The notes under the pieces were generated by a model that saw only the letters and a list, made by a program, of their open reading frames with translations, did not search any database and was not told the origin of the DNA. A stretch of 64,000 nucleotides of DNA. Origin: Acidobacteriaceae bacterium (lineage in GTDB: Bacteria; Acidobacteriota; Terriglobia; Terriglobales; Acidobacteriaceae). The translations under genes and the position numbers were made by a program. This document shows, one piece after another, positions 29,807 to 37,390 of the stretch. The stretch covers positions 62,001 through 126,000 of the forward strand of contig CAHJWL010000002.1 of the NCBI GenBank assembly GCA_903642235.1, in the 5' to 3' direction. The first letter of the stretch is position 1. Every line of letters starts with the position of its first letter.

Positions 29807-30844
29807 CTATGCCGGCACATGGGTGAGAAGGGAGCGTGTGCGGTCGGCGGCCTGCTCGCACTGCTCGCGCGAGACGTCGAAGTGGGTGACGAAGCGAATG
29901 GTATGCGGACCGATAGCGCTGGCGAGCACGCCGTCGGAGCGAAGAGCGGCTACGACGGCCGGGGCGTCGCCCCGGTCACGCAGGGAGAAGATGACGATGT
30001 TGCTCTCGACGGCGTCGAGATCGATCACGGCGTCGGGGATGGTTGCGATGGCTTCCGCGAGGAGGCGGGCGTTGGCGTGGTCTTCCCGGAGGCGGGCGGG
30101 CATCCGCTCGAGCGCGATGAGGCCAGCCGCGGCAAGGATGCCGGCCTGCCGCATGCCGCCGCCGAGGGCCTTGCGGACGGACCGGGCGCGATCTATCTGA
30201 GTCTGCGAGCCGACAAGCATGGAGCCGACGGGCGCGCCGAGGCCCTTTGACAGACAAAAATTAACCGTGGAGAAGCCGCGTGTGATCGTCGCGACCGAAA
30301 GCCCAAGCGCGGCGGCGGCGTTGAAGACGCGAGCGCCATCGAGATGGACCGGCAGGCCTGCTGATGCGGCGCCGGCCCAGATCTCTTCGAGCGTGCCGAG
30401 CGGGGTCACGGTGCCGCCGGCCATGTTGTGTGTGTTTTCGAGGCAGATGAGGCCGGTGGGGGCGCGGTAGTAGATCTTCGGGGCGATGGCGGGCTGGAGA
30501 AGCTGCCAGGTGAGGATGCCGCGCGGAGCGGGGACCGGCCGGAGGGTGCAGCCGGAGAAGCTGGCGACCATGCCCATCTCCCAGTCGAGGATGTGGGCGC
30601 GGGACTCGCAGAGGACCTCCTGCCCAGGCTCCGTGTGGAGTTTGATCGCTATCTGGTTGCCCATGGTGCCGGTGGGAACGAAGAGGGCGGCCTCGCGCTC
30701 AAAGATCTCGGCGGCGCAGCGCTCGAGGCGATTGATGGTTGGGTCTTCGGAGTAGACGTCATCGCCGACCTCGGCCGAGGCCATGGCAGCGCGCATGGCG
30801 GGGGTGGGCTGGGTCACGGTGTCGCTGCGAAGATCGATCGGCAT
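29807..30844 (-). CDS. ltaE: Low-specificity L-threonine aldolase
   Basis: A 345-residue fold-type I PLP enzyme of the beta-eliminating lyase group. It begins IDLRSDTVTQPTPAMRAAM, has Asp169 in HLDGAR and the PLP-binding Lys200 in CLSKGLGAP. It cleaves threonine or allo-threonine to glycine and acetaldehyde. AGGAG lies about 11 bases before the ATG at 30844; the longer frame to 30943 is probably not translated. It stands alone. The 255 bases upstream, to the TIGR03435 gene, hold no gene I can recognise. Confidence 0.93.
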   Translation of the reverse strand: MPIDLRSDTVTQPTPAMRAAMASAEVGDDVYSEDPTINRLERCAAEIFEREAALFVPTGTMGNQIAIKLHTEPGQEVLCESRAHILDWEMGMVASFSGCTLRPVPAPRGILTWQLLQPAIAPKIYYRAPTGLICLENTHNMAGGTVTPLGTLEEIWAGAASAGLPVHLDGARVFNAAAALGLSVATITRGFSTVNFCLSKGLGAPVGSMLVGSQTQIDRARSVRKALGGGMRQAGILAAAGLIALERMPARLREDHANARLLAEAIATIPDAVIDLDAVESNIVIFSLRDRGDAPAVVAALRSDGVLASAIGPHTIRFVTHFDVSREQCEQAADRTRSLLTHVPA

Positions 30845-31099
30845 GGGGCTGGGACTCCTAAGGGGGACGAGAGATGACTGCTTTGATCTTAGAGCGGAGG
30901 GTCGGAGGAGACCTAGGCGCGGCGGCTGGAGAGGAACTCGCATGCGATTCAGTGTGCTCTGAATGTCTTCGTTGATTCGGACGTGACCGACCTGAGGTGC
31001 CAGGTGTTACCACTTCCGAAACCGCGTTTCTGGGGACTAACGTGTTCTCGCGGCCTCTCCGAGTTGTGAGCTTCGTTGTCCTAAGCTAGGCTTGACGCA

Positions 31100-31879
31100 A
31101 TGCCCAGCCGTCTCCTCCCTGCGGTGATATGTGCCGTGCTCCTCGATGTTGCCGGGATGCAGGCCCAGCCCTCTGATCAGCTTAAGTGGGAGGTCATTTC
31201 TGTCAAACCAATGTCCGCAAATAGTTGTAATGACGGAGAGGGCGGTGTGCGCTTTCTACCTAACGGACTGAGTGCCGCTTGCGTGCCTGCGGTCTTTGTA
31301 GTGCAGTTCGCCTATCATCTTATGGACCCGACGCGAATCCTTGGACTTCCCAAATGGGCGACCGGGCAACAGATGTATGCAATTGAGGCTCGTGTAAGTA
31401 GCGAGGATGCAGCAGCGTTTGCCAAGTTGAAACGCGATCAGAAGGCCGGCATGATGCAGGACGTCTTTGCCGAGCGATTTGGCATGAGGGCCCACATGGA
31501 AATACGTGAGATGCCTGCTTATGCTTTGGTCATCGCTAAGAGTGGATCGAAGTTGAGAGAGCCTTCCGACACTACGACTGGCATCTCGCAATTTGGCGGA
31601 GACGGCGGGAAGGTCAAGTGGGCCAATTCACCGCTCACCGATCTACCGTTTCTCCTTGCCAAAGAGACAGGCAGGCCCGTGGTGGACAAGACCGGTCTTT
31701 CGGGAAAGTATGATTTCACGCTGGAATACACACCGGCCAACCACGCAGCGACGGACGAGAGTGGCAGGCCATCCATTTACACCGCGCTCGAAGAACAACT
31801 CGGTTTGAAGCTCATATCAATGAAGCAGCCAGTCAATGTGCTGGTGGTTGATTCGATTGAACAGCCAACCGAAAACTGA
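31100..31879 (+). CDS. TIGR03435 (DUF3738) family secreted protein
   Basis: A 259-residue exported protein. After a signal peptide (about residues 1-22, ending MQAQP) comes the family opening WEVISVKPM, the middle MMQDVFAERFGMRAHMEIREMPAYALV and the signature RPVVDKTGLSGKYDFTLEY. The family is strongly enriched in Acidobacteria, often in many copies, and its function is unknown. It often neighbours BlaR1/MecR1-type peptidases, but none is here. There is no strong ribosome site before the ATG. Confidence 0.92.
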   Translation: MPSRLLPAVICAVLLDVAGMQAQPSDQLKWEVISVKPMSANSCNDGEGGVRFLPNGLSAACVPAVFVVQFAYHLMDPTRILGLPKWATGQQMYAIEARVSSEDAAAFAKLKRDQKAGMMQDVFAERFGMRAHMEIREMPAYALVIAKSGSKLREPSDTTTGISQFGGDGGKVKWANSPLTDLPFLLAKETGRPVVDKTGLSGKYDFTLEYTPANHAATDESGRPSIYTALEEQLGLKLISMKQPVNVLVVDSIEQPTEN

Positions 31880-32198
31880 CACCTAAGTCGAGACCTCCAT
31901 CAACATCGCCCCTTGAGTTTGGGTGGGGACGCCACCGTTGTATACAAAATCGATCCCCACACCTGCTGGGCGGGACGGATCTTGCTTGCGGGGAGCTTGG
32001 ACTTCTGCTTGAAGGAGGAGCGGCAGATGGTCTTCTTTTTGCGTGGGTACGGCGAGCGGGGTACGAAAGACTTATAGCGGCCCGGTGTGATGGGGTCGGG
32101 GATGGTGAGGGTAGCGTGCTCTTTCAGATGACGGGGTCTCTCCGCTGCGGCGCGTTGTGCCTTCGGTTGAGATGACGGGGCTTATGGAGATCTTGGTA
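31880..32198. other. Intergenic region, no confident gene
   Basis: Left part of the 503-base gap between the TIGR03435 gene and hemW. It holds a small hairpin (GGTGG-GGACG-CCACC near 31922) and an unassigned stretch whose minus strand could code basic residues (PYPRKKKTICRSSFKQKSK) but has no clear start, so I do not call it a gene. At about 32126 and 32171 AGATGACGGGG appears twice, around a CT-rich CCGCTGCGGCG stretch; this resembles dispersed repeats of related genomes. Confidence 0.5.
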
Positions 32199-32342
32199 GA
32201 GAAGCAGATCCCTACGGGATGACAAGTAAAAGGAGTTTGACTGGACGTTCCCGGAGAGAAGCAGATCCCTGCGGGATGACAACTAAAAAGGGTTTGACGG
32301 GCGTTCCCGGAGAGAAGCAGATCCCTACGGGATGACAACTAA
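32199..32342. repeat. Tandem copies of a palindromic dispersed repeat
   Basis: Two full units and one partial unit begin at 32199, 32256 and 32312 (periods 57 and 56 bases). Each starts GAGAA followed by GCAGATCCCTRCGGGATGAC, whose ATCCC-loop-GGGAT core can form a small hairpin. The units are linked by an ACGTTCCCGGA-type segment. A fourth copy of the core is at 37157. Translation on the minus strand gives a CHPVGICFS-type repeat peptide, which I regard as non-coding. Confidence 0.88.
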
Positions 32343-32382
32343 GGACGGCGATCAGGGTGTGAGAAGGCGGCGATGATGGCGA

Positions 32383-33699
32383 TCAGGATGCGAGGAGGCG
32401 GCCGAAGACTTCGTTCGAGAGGAGGCGGCCGTGGGGGGTAAGGGTAATGCGATCGTTGGTGCGGCGGAGCAGGCCGTCGCGTTCGGCTTCCTGAAAGATG
32501 GGAGCGAGCGGTGCGAGAGCGGACGCGGGGAAGGTGCGGGCGAGGTCGGCGGTGGAGAGGCCGTCGTTGGTGCGGAGGCCGAGGAACAAGGTCTCTTCGA
32601 GGACGGCCTGGTCGGTGAGGCGGTCGACGGCGGAGATGCAGGCGGCGGTCGGAGTGTGGCGGGTGGAGAGGATGGTGAGAGCTGGTGGTGGAGCGATGGG
32701 GTGGGTTGAGGAAGCGGCGGCAGGTTCGAGCTTGGTGTGCGGTGAGCCGCTTCCCTGCCCGCGGCTTTCCTGCTCGCGATGGGCAATCTCGACGGCGTAG
32801 CGATCGAGGTCGTCGGGGTTGCTGAAGCGGAGGGTGGCTCCGTCGGGGGTGAGGAGCATGGAGTGGGCGTCGAGGCCGAGGCCGAGGTACGGCTCGCGGT
32901 GCCAGTATTTGAGGTTGTGGCGCGAGTGGTGGCCGGGGTGGGCGAAGTTGGAGATCTCGTATTGGGGGATGCCGGCGGTCTCAAGGCGGGCGCAGGCGAG
33001 CTCGTAGAAGTGGGCGGCGTCGTCATCCGTGGGGAGGGCGGCGGCTCCGTAGCGGGTGCCGGAGGAGAGGGCTTCGCGGCCGAGGCGGGAGTCTTCGTCG
33101 AGCTCGAGCAGGTAGACGCTTAGGTGCGGGACGCCGGTGGCGATGGCCTGGTCGAGGGAGTGGAGCCAGGAGGCTTCGGTCTGGTGGGGGAGGCCGGCGA
33201 TGAGGTCGAGGCAGAGGTTCGGGATGCCGGCGCGGCGGACGCGATCAAGTTCGGCGAGACACTGGGCGGCGGTGTGGAGGCGGCCGATGGCGGCGGTCTC
33301 GCGATCGATGAAGCTTTGGACGCCGAAGGAGAGGCGGTTGACGCCGTGGTGCTGGAAGGCCTCGAGGGTGGGGTCGGCGAGCTGGCCGGGCGCGGCTTCG
33401 AGGGTGATCTCGGCGTCGGGGGCGAGGGTGAAGTGGCTCTTGAGGAGATGGAAGACCGTTTGGACCTGATCGGCGGAGAGGAGGCTGGGGGTGCCTCCAC
33501 CGAGGTAGAGGGTGGTGACGAGTTCCGGCAGGGGGGCGCCGATGGCGGTGGCGCGATGGCGGGCGTGGGCGATCTCGCGGGTGAGGGTTTCGATGTAGGC
33601 GGGAAGGCGGCCGGGCGCGAAGCTGTCCGAGGCGAAGTTGCAGAAGGTGCACTTGGCGCGGCAGAACGGGATGGAGACGTAGAGGCCGAGGGAATCCAT
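32383..33699 (-). CDS. hemW: Radical SAM heme chaperone HemW
   Basis: A 438-residue radical SAM protein. The iron-sulfur ligands are Cys13, Cys17 and Cys20 (CRAKCTFC), preceded by LYVSIPF. GGGTPSLL binds the SAM amino group, and the GVNRLSFGVQSF and HN.KYW-type (HNLKYWHREPYLGLG) segments are typical. The C-terminal HemW domain (FLGLRTNDGL) follows. HemW, once annotated as oxygen-independent coproporphyrinogen oxidase, inserts heme into proteins. The start ATG is close to the divergent exporter gene. The linker near residues 310-350 is unusually rich in Ser, Pro and Ala. Confidence 0.9.
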   Translation of the reverse strand: MDSLGLYVSIPFCRAKCTFCNFASDSFAPGRLPAYIETLTREIAHARHRATAIGAPLPELVTTLYLGGGTPSLLSADQVQTVFHLLKSHFTLAPDAEITLEAAPGQLADPTLEAFQHHGVNRLSFGVQSFIDRETAAIGRLHTAAQCLAELDRVRRAGIPNLCLDLIAGLPHQTEASWLHSLDQAIATGVPHLSVYLLELDEDSRLGREALSSGTRYGAAALPTDDDAAHFYELACARLETAGIPQYEISNFAHPGHHSRHNLKYWHREPYLGLGLDAHSMLLTPDGATLRFSNPDDLDRYAVEIAHREQESRGQGSGSPHTKLEPAAASSTHPIAPPPALTILSTRHTPTAACISAVDRLTDQAVLEETLFLGLRTNDGLSTADLARTFPASALAPLAPIFQEAERDGLLRRTNDRITLTPHGRLLSNEVFGRLLAS

Positions 33700-33853
33700 G
33701 CGCTGCTTTTATTGTAGGGCGGTCTGCAGCGGGGCAGGACTGTATCGGCTTGTGTCAGACAACGCTTCTTTGCGCGACAGCAGGTTTGCGAGGGGGGCGG
33801 CGCCGGATCGTGAGCCCGTGGGGGTTCCGGCGCATCTAGAATCGGAAGAGCGC

Positions 33854-35857
33854 ATGGCAGAGGACACACAGAAGCAGTCGGCGGGAAGCCCCGGGAAGCA
33901 GAAGGACGCGGCAAAGGCACAGAGTGCAGACGCAGCCAAGAAGCCTACAGCGGATGACGACGTAGTTGGCAAGGCGTATGACAGCCGACTGATGCGGCGG
34001 CTGCTCACATATCTGCGGCCCTACAAGCTGCAGACTGGACTGAGCGCGGCGGCGATTCTGGTGAAGGCCGGATCCGATGTGGTTGGGCCGTACCTGGTCA
34101 AGGTGGCGGTTGACAGCTATCTGGACAAGACGCGGGCGCACACGCCGTCGTGGCTTGCGGGGCATCTGAGCCGCGATCCGATGACGGGCATCTCCGAGAT
34201 CGGCGGGCTATACCTTGGCGCGCTCCTACTGACGTTTGCGCTTGAATTTCTACAGACGTACCTGATGCAGTGGACCGGACAGAAGGTCATGTTCGACCTG
34301 CGTAAGGAGATCTTCCGGCATATTCAGCAGATGCAGCCGGCGTTTTTCGATCGTAACCCAGTGGGCAAGCTGGTGACGCGGGTGACGAGTGACGTGGACG
34401 CGCTGAACGAGATGTTTACCTCGGGCGTGCTGGCGATCTTCGAGGATGTTTTTGTTCTGCTGTTTATCGTGCTGATCATGCTGCGGATGAGCTGGCCGCT
34501 GGCCCTGCTGACGCTCTCCGTACTGCCGGGCATTCTGTATGTGACGAAGGTGTTTCGCACGCATGTGCGGGAGAGCTACCGTAGGATCCGGGCGGCGATT
34601 GCACGGATCAACAGCTACATGCAGGAGCATGTGAGCGGCATGCAGATTGTGCAGCTGTTCAATCGCGAGCAGCGGGCGTACGACGATTTTGCAGCGATCA
34701 ACCGGCAGCACATGGATGCGTTCAAGGACGCGATTCTCGCATACGCGCTGTACTACCCGGCGGTAGAGCTGCTGAGCTCAGTTGCGATTGCGCTGGTGAT
34801 TTGGCGGGGCGGATTAAGTGTGCTGCACGGGGCGGTGACTCTGGGTGTGCTGATTGCGTTCATGCAATATGCGCAGCGGTTCTTCCGGCCGATTATGGAT
34901 CTGAGTGAGAAGTACAACATCCTGCAGGCGGCGATGGCGGCGAGTGAGAGGGTGTTTACGCTGCTCGATACGGAACCTGAGATTCTTTCGCCGGCTGCGG
35001 CGCGGGTGGGAGACGGGTCGGGCCGGATTGAGTTTCGGAATGTGTGGTTCAGCTATCAGGCAATCAACGAGGAGGACGCGGCTGGTCTGCGCGGTGCGAC
35101 TCTGGCGGAGCTGCGCGGGCGCACAGGTATTGAGTGGATTCTTCGGGATGTGAGTTTTGTGATTGAAGCCGGAGAGACCGCAGCGATCGTGGGACATACG
35201 GGCGCCGGCAAGACGACGATTACGGCGCTGATGATGCGGTTCTATGACGTGCAGCACGGGGCGATCCTGATCGACGGCGTCGATGTACGCGAGCTCGAGC
35301 TGATGACGCTGCGGCGGCGATTTGGGGTAGTGCTGCAGGATCCGTTCCTGTTTACGGGCACGATTGCGACGAACATCCGGCTGGGGTCGGGCTGGATTAC
35401 AGATGCGCAACTCGAGCAGGCGGCGGATGACGTAAATGTAGGCGATTTCATCCGGTCACTGCCGATGGCATTTGATGAGCCGGTGACGGAGCGCGGGGCG
35501 ACGCTGTCGACGGGACAGAAGCAGCTGATCAGCTTTGCGCGGGCGATGGCGCATGCGCCGGCGATCCTGATTCTGGATGAGGCGACGAGCTCGGTGGATA
35601 CGGAGACGGAGCTGCGGGTGCGGGCGGCGCTCGAACGGATGATTACGGGACGGACGAGTGTGCTGATTGCGCATCGGCTGTCGACGATCCAGCGTGCGGA
35701 GACGATCCTGGTGATGCACAAGGGGCAGCTGCGCGAGCAGGGGACGCACCAGGAGCTGCTGCTGGAGCGGGGGCTCTACTGGAAGCTGTATCAGCTGCAG
35801 TATAAGGACCAGGAGATGGGGTCGGTGGTCGCGGCGGAGTCGGTGCCGGCGAACTGA
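33854..35857 (+). CDS. ABC exporter, fused permease-ATPase, with charged N-terminal extension
   Basis: A 667-residue half-transporter. A hydrophilic Lys/Ala/Gln-rich stretch of about 45 residues comes first, then six membrane helices (about 60-365) and the ATPase domain. Walker A is GHTGAGKT near 445; the signature is LSTGQKQ near 550 instead of LSGGQ; Walker B is ILILDEATSSVDT. The LSTGQ form and length resemble the TM287/288- or YheH-type exporters, which usually pair with a second subunit. None is adjacent. The frame is open to 33698, but the ATG at 33854 with GGAAGA upstream is preferred. Confidence 0.9.
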   Translation: MAEDTQKQSAGSPGKQKDAAKAQSADAAKKPTADDDVVGKAYDSRLMRRLLTYLRPYKLQTGLSAAAILVKAGSDVVGPYLVKVAVDSYLDKTRAHTPSWLAGHLSRDPMTGISEIGGLYLGALLLTFALEFLQTYLMQWTGQKVMFDLRKEIFRHIQQMQPAFFDRNPVGKLVTRVTSDVDALNEMFTSGVLAIFEDVFVLLFIVLIMLRMSWPLALLTLSVLPGILYVTKVFRTHVRESYRRIRAAIARINSYMQEHVSGMQIVQLFNREQRAYDDFAAINRQHMDAFKDAILAYALYYPAVELLSSVAIALVIWRGGLSVLHGAVTLGVLIAFMQYAQRFFRPIMDLSEKYNILQAAMAASERVFTLLDTEPEILSPAAARVGDGSGRIEFRNVWFSYQAINEEDAAGLRGATLAELRGRTGIEWILRDVSFVIEAGETAAIVGHTGAGKTTITALMMRFYDVQHGAILIDGVDVRELELMTLRRRFGVVLQDPFLFTGTIATNIRLGSGWITDAQLEQAADDVNVGDFIRSLPMAFDEPVTERGATLSTGQKQLISFARAMAHAPAILILDEATSSVDTETELRVRAALERMITGRTSVLIAHRLSTIQRAETILVMHKGQLREQGTHQELLLERGLYWKLYQLQYKDQEMGSVVAAESVPAN

Positions 35858-35893
35858 GGTTTCAGTCGTAGCGGGTGCGTAGACTGACTGCGG

Positions 35894-37180
35894 ATGGCTT
35901 CGATATTTTTATCTGCGGGTGAGGCTTCAGGCGACCATTATGGGGCCGAGGTAATGGCGGCGTTGCGGGCGCGGGTGCCGGAGTCGACGTTCTTCGGGCT
36001 GGGCGGGCTGGCGATGGCGGGGGCGGGGCTCGAGCGGGTGGTGCGAGCGGAGGATGTGGCCGTGATGGGGGTCACGGAGATACTGCGGCATGTGCCGCGG
36101 ATCCTGCGGGAGTACCGGCGATTAGTGCGGGCGATCCGGGCGAGGCGGCCGGCGGCGGCGGTGCTGATTGACTTTCCGGATGTGAACTTCCGGCTGGCGA
36201 AGCACCTGAAGCGGATGGGCGTGCCAGTGGTCTGGTTTGTGAGTCCGCAGCTGTGGGCGTGGAAGCGGGGGCGGCTGCGATGGGTGCAGGAGCGGGTGGA
36301 CCGGATGCTGGTGATCTTTCCGTTTGAGGAGAACTTTTACCGGGCGCGGGGGGTGCAGGCGGAGTTTGTGGGGCATCCGCTGGCGGGGGGCACGGGTGAG
36401 GTGGGATCCCGGGAGGCATATGCGGAACGACATCTGTTTGCAAATCTCGCGGCCCAAAGCCGGAGTTCTCATTTGGACCGGCCATGGATTGCACTGCTTC
36501 CCGGGAGTCGGTGGAAAGAGGTGACAGCGAACCTTCCGATGATGCTGGAAGCGGCAAAGGCGCTAGGGTCCGGGTACGACTTTTTGATTCCAGTGGCTTC
36601 AACGTTGACGGCGGAATCGGTGAGTGACTTTGTCCTCAAGGACTTACTACCAAAGATTAATTGGGATGTGAACTCATCGATCACCCTAGTTCCGGATGCG
36701 CGTGCGGCGCTCGAGCAGGCGCGGGCGAGTGTGGTGGCGAGTGGGACGGCGACGGTGCTGGCGGCCGTGGTGGGGAACCCGTTTGTGGTGGTGTACAGGG
36801 TGTCAGCGATGACGTTCCGGGTGGCGAAGCGGCTGGTGCGGTATCCGGAAGAGATCGTGGCGGAGCGGGATGCGGCTGGCGTGCTGCCGGTGGCGATGGT
36901 GAATCTGCTGGCGGGGCGGCGGGTGGTTCCGGAGCTGATCAATGAGGGGTTCACGGCGGAGCGGGTGACGGCGGAGCTGCGGGGGCTGCTGGAGGACGGG
37001 CCGGTGCGGGAAGGGCAGGTTGAGGGGCTGCGGGCGGTACGGGCGTCGCTTTGGCCAGCCGGGGAGGGCCGGGCACGGGGGACGGAGCGGGTGGCGGAGG
37101 TGGTGGTTGAGCTGATGGAAGGTGGCGGAACGGCTGGAGTGGCAGAGACAGCAGCAGAGAAGCAGATCCCTACGGGATGA
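35894..37180 (+). CDS. lpxB: Lipid-A-disaccharide synthase LpxB
   Basis: A 428-residue GT19 enzyme. The sequence starts FLSAGEASGDHYGAEVM and has VLIDFPDVNFRLA, WFVSPQLWAWKRGR, LVIFPFEENFY, FVGHPL and LLPGSRWKEV. It joins UDP-diacylglucosamine to lipid X, a key step of lipid A synthesis at the inner membrane. The C-terminal residues EKQIPTG and the stop codon are encoded by a copy of the dispersed repeat at 37157, so the tail is probably not native. Codons around 36420-36690 are less G-rich than the flanks. Confidence 0.95.
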   Translation: MASIFLSAGEASGDHYGAEVMAALRARVPESTFFGLGGLAMAGAGLERVVRAEDVAVMGVTEILRHVPRILREYRRLVRAIRARRPAAAVLIDFPDVNFRLAKHLKRMGVPVVWFVSPQLWAWKRGRLRWVQERVDRMLVIFPFEENFYRARGVQAEFVGHPLAGGTGEVGSREAYAERHLFANLAAQSRSSHLDRPWIALLPGSRWKEVTANLPMMLEAAKALGSGYDFLIPVASTLTAESVSDFVLKDLLPKINWDVNSSITLVPDARAALEQARASVVASGTATVLAAVVGNPFVVVYRVSAMTFRVAKRLVRYPEEIVAERDAAGVLPVAMVNLLAGRRVVPELINEGFTAERVTAELRGLLEDGPVREGQVEGLRAVRASLWPAGEGRARGTERVAEVVVELMEGGGTAGVAETAAEKQIPTG

Positions 37181-37184
37181 CAAC
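37157..37184 (+). repeat. Dispersed palindromic repeat inside the lpxB 3' end
   Basis: A single copy of the GAGAAGCAGATCCC...GGGATGACAAC unit seen three times at 32199-32342. Its TGA (37178-37180) is the lpxB stop codon, and the bases before it encode the last residues of LpxB. Confidence 0.9.
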
Positions 37185-37278
37185 AAAAGGCAGGACAACA
37201 AGAGGCAGGACAACAGAAGGCAGGACGGCAGAAGGCAGGACAAGAAAGCAGGACAAGAAAGGCAGGAGGACAAAAGAG
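37185..37278. repeat. Degenerate short tandem repeat after lpxB
   Basis: Six imperfect units of about 13-16 bases built on GGCAGGACAACAGAA: neighbours differ by swaps such as ACAACA, ACGGCA and ACAAGA. The strand is almost free of T. It fills nearly half of the gap between lpxB and the next gene; the rest of the gap has no feature I can support. Confidence 0.75.
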
Positions 37279-37390
37279 TGGCCACGGCCTGCGTCGGTGA
37301 ACGCCCTGCAGCCGGTATTACGTCTGATTTGGGAGGCGGTGCGTCTAACCTAATGTTGGCGGAAGTTTCGCCCCGAAGGACTCTGTGCGC

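Noticed and set aside
32072..32338. Minus-strand frame encoding a repeated CHPVGICFS peptide
   Set aside because: It is a translation of the tandem palindromic repeats. Non-coding repeats with an open frame are the simpler explanation.
32199..32342. Possible CRISPR array
   Set aside because: Only three units, with the intervening bases also conserved between units. There are no unique spacers and no cas genes.
32352..33920. Pro/Ala/Ser-rich frames over and around hemW
   Set aside because: They are alternate frames of the very GC-rich hemW gene. HemW motifs occur in one frame only.
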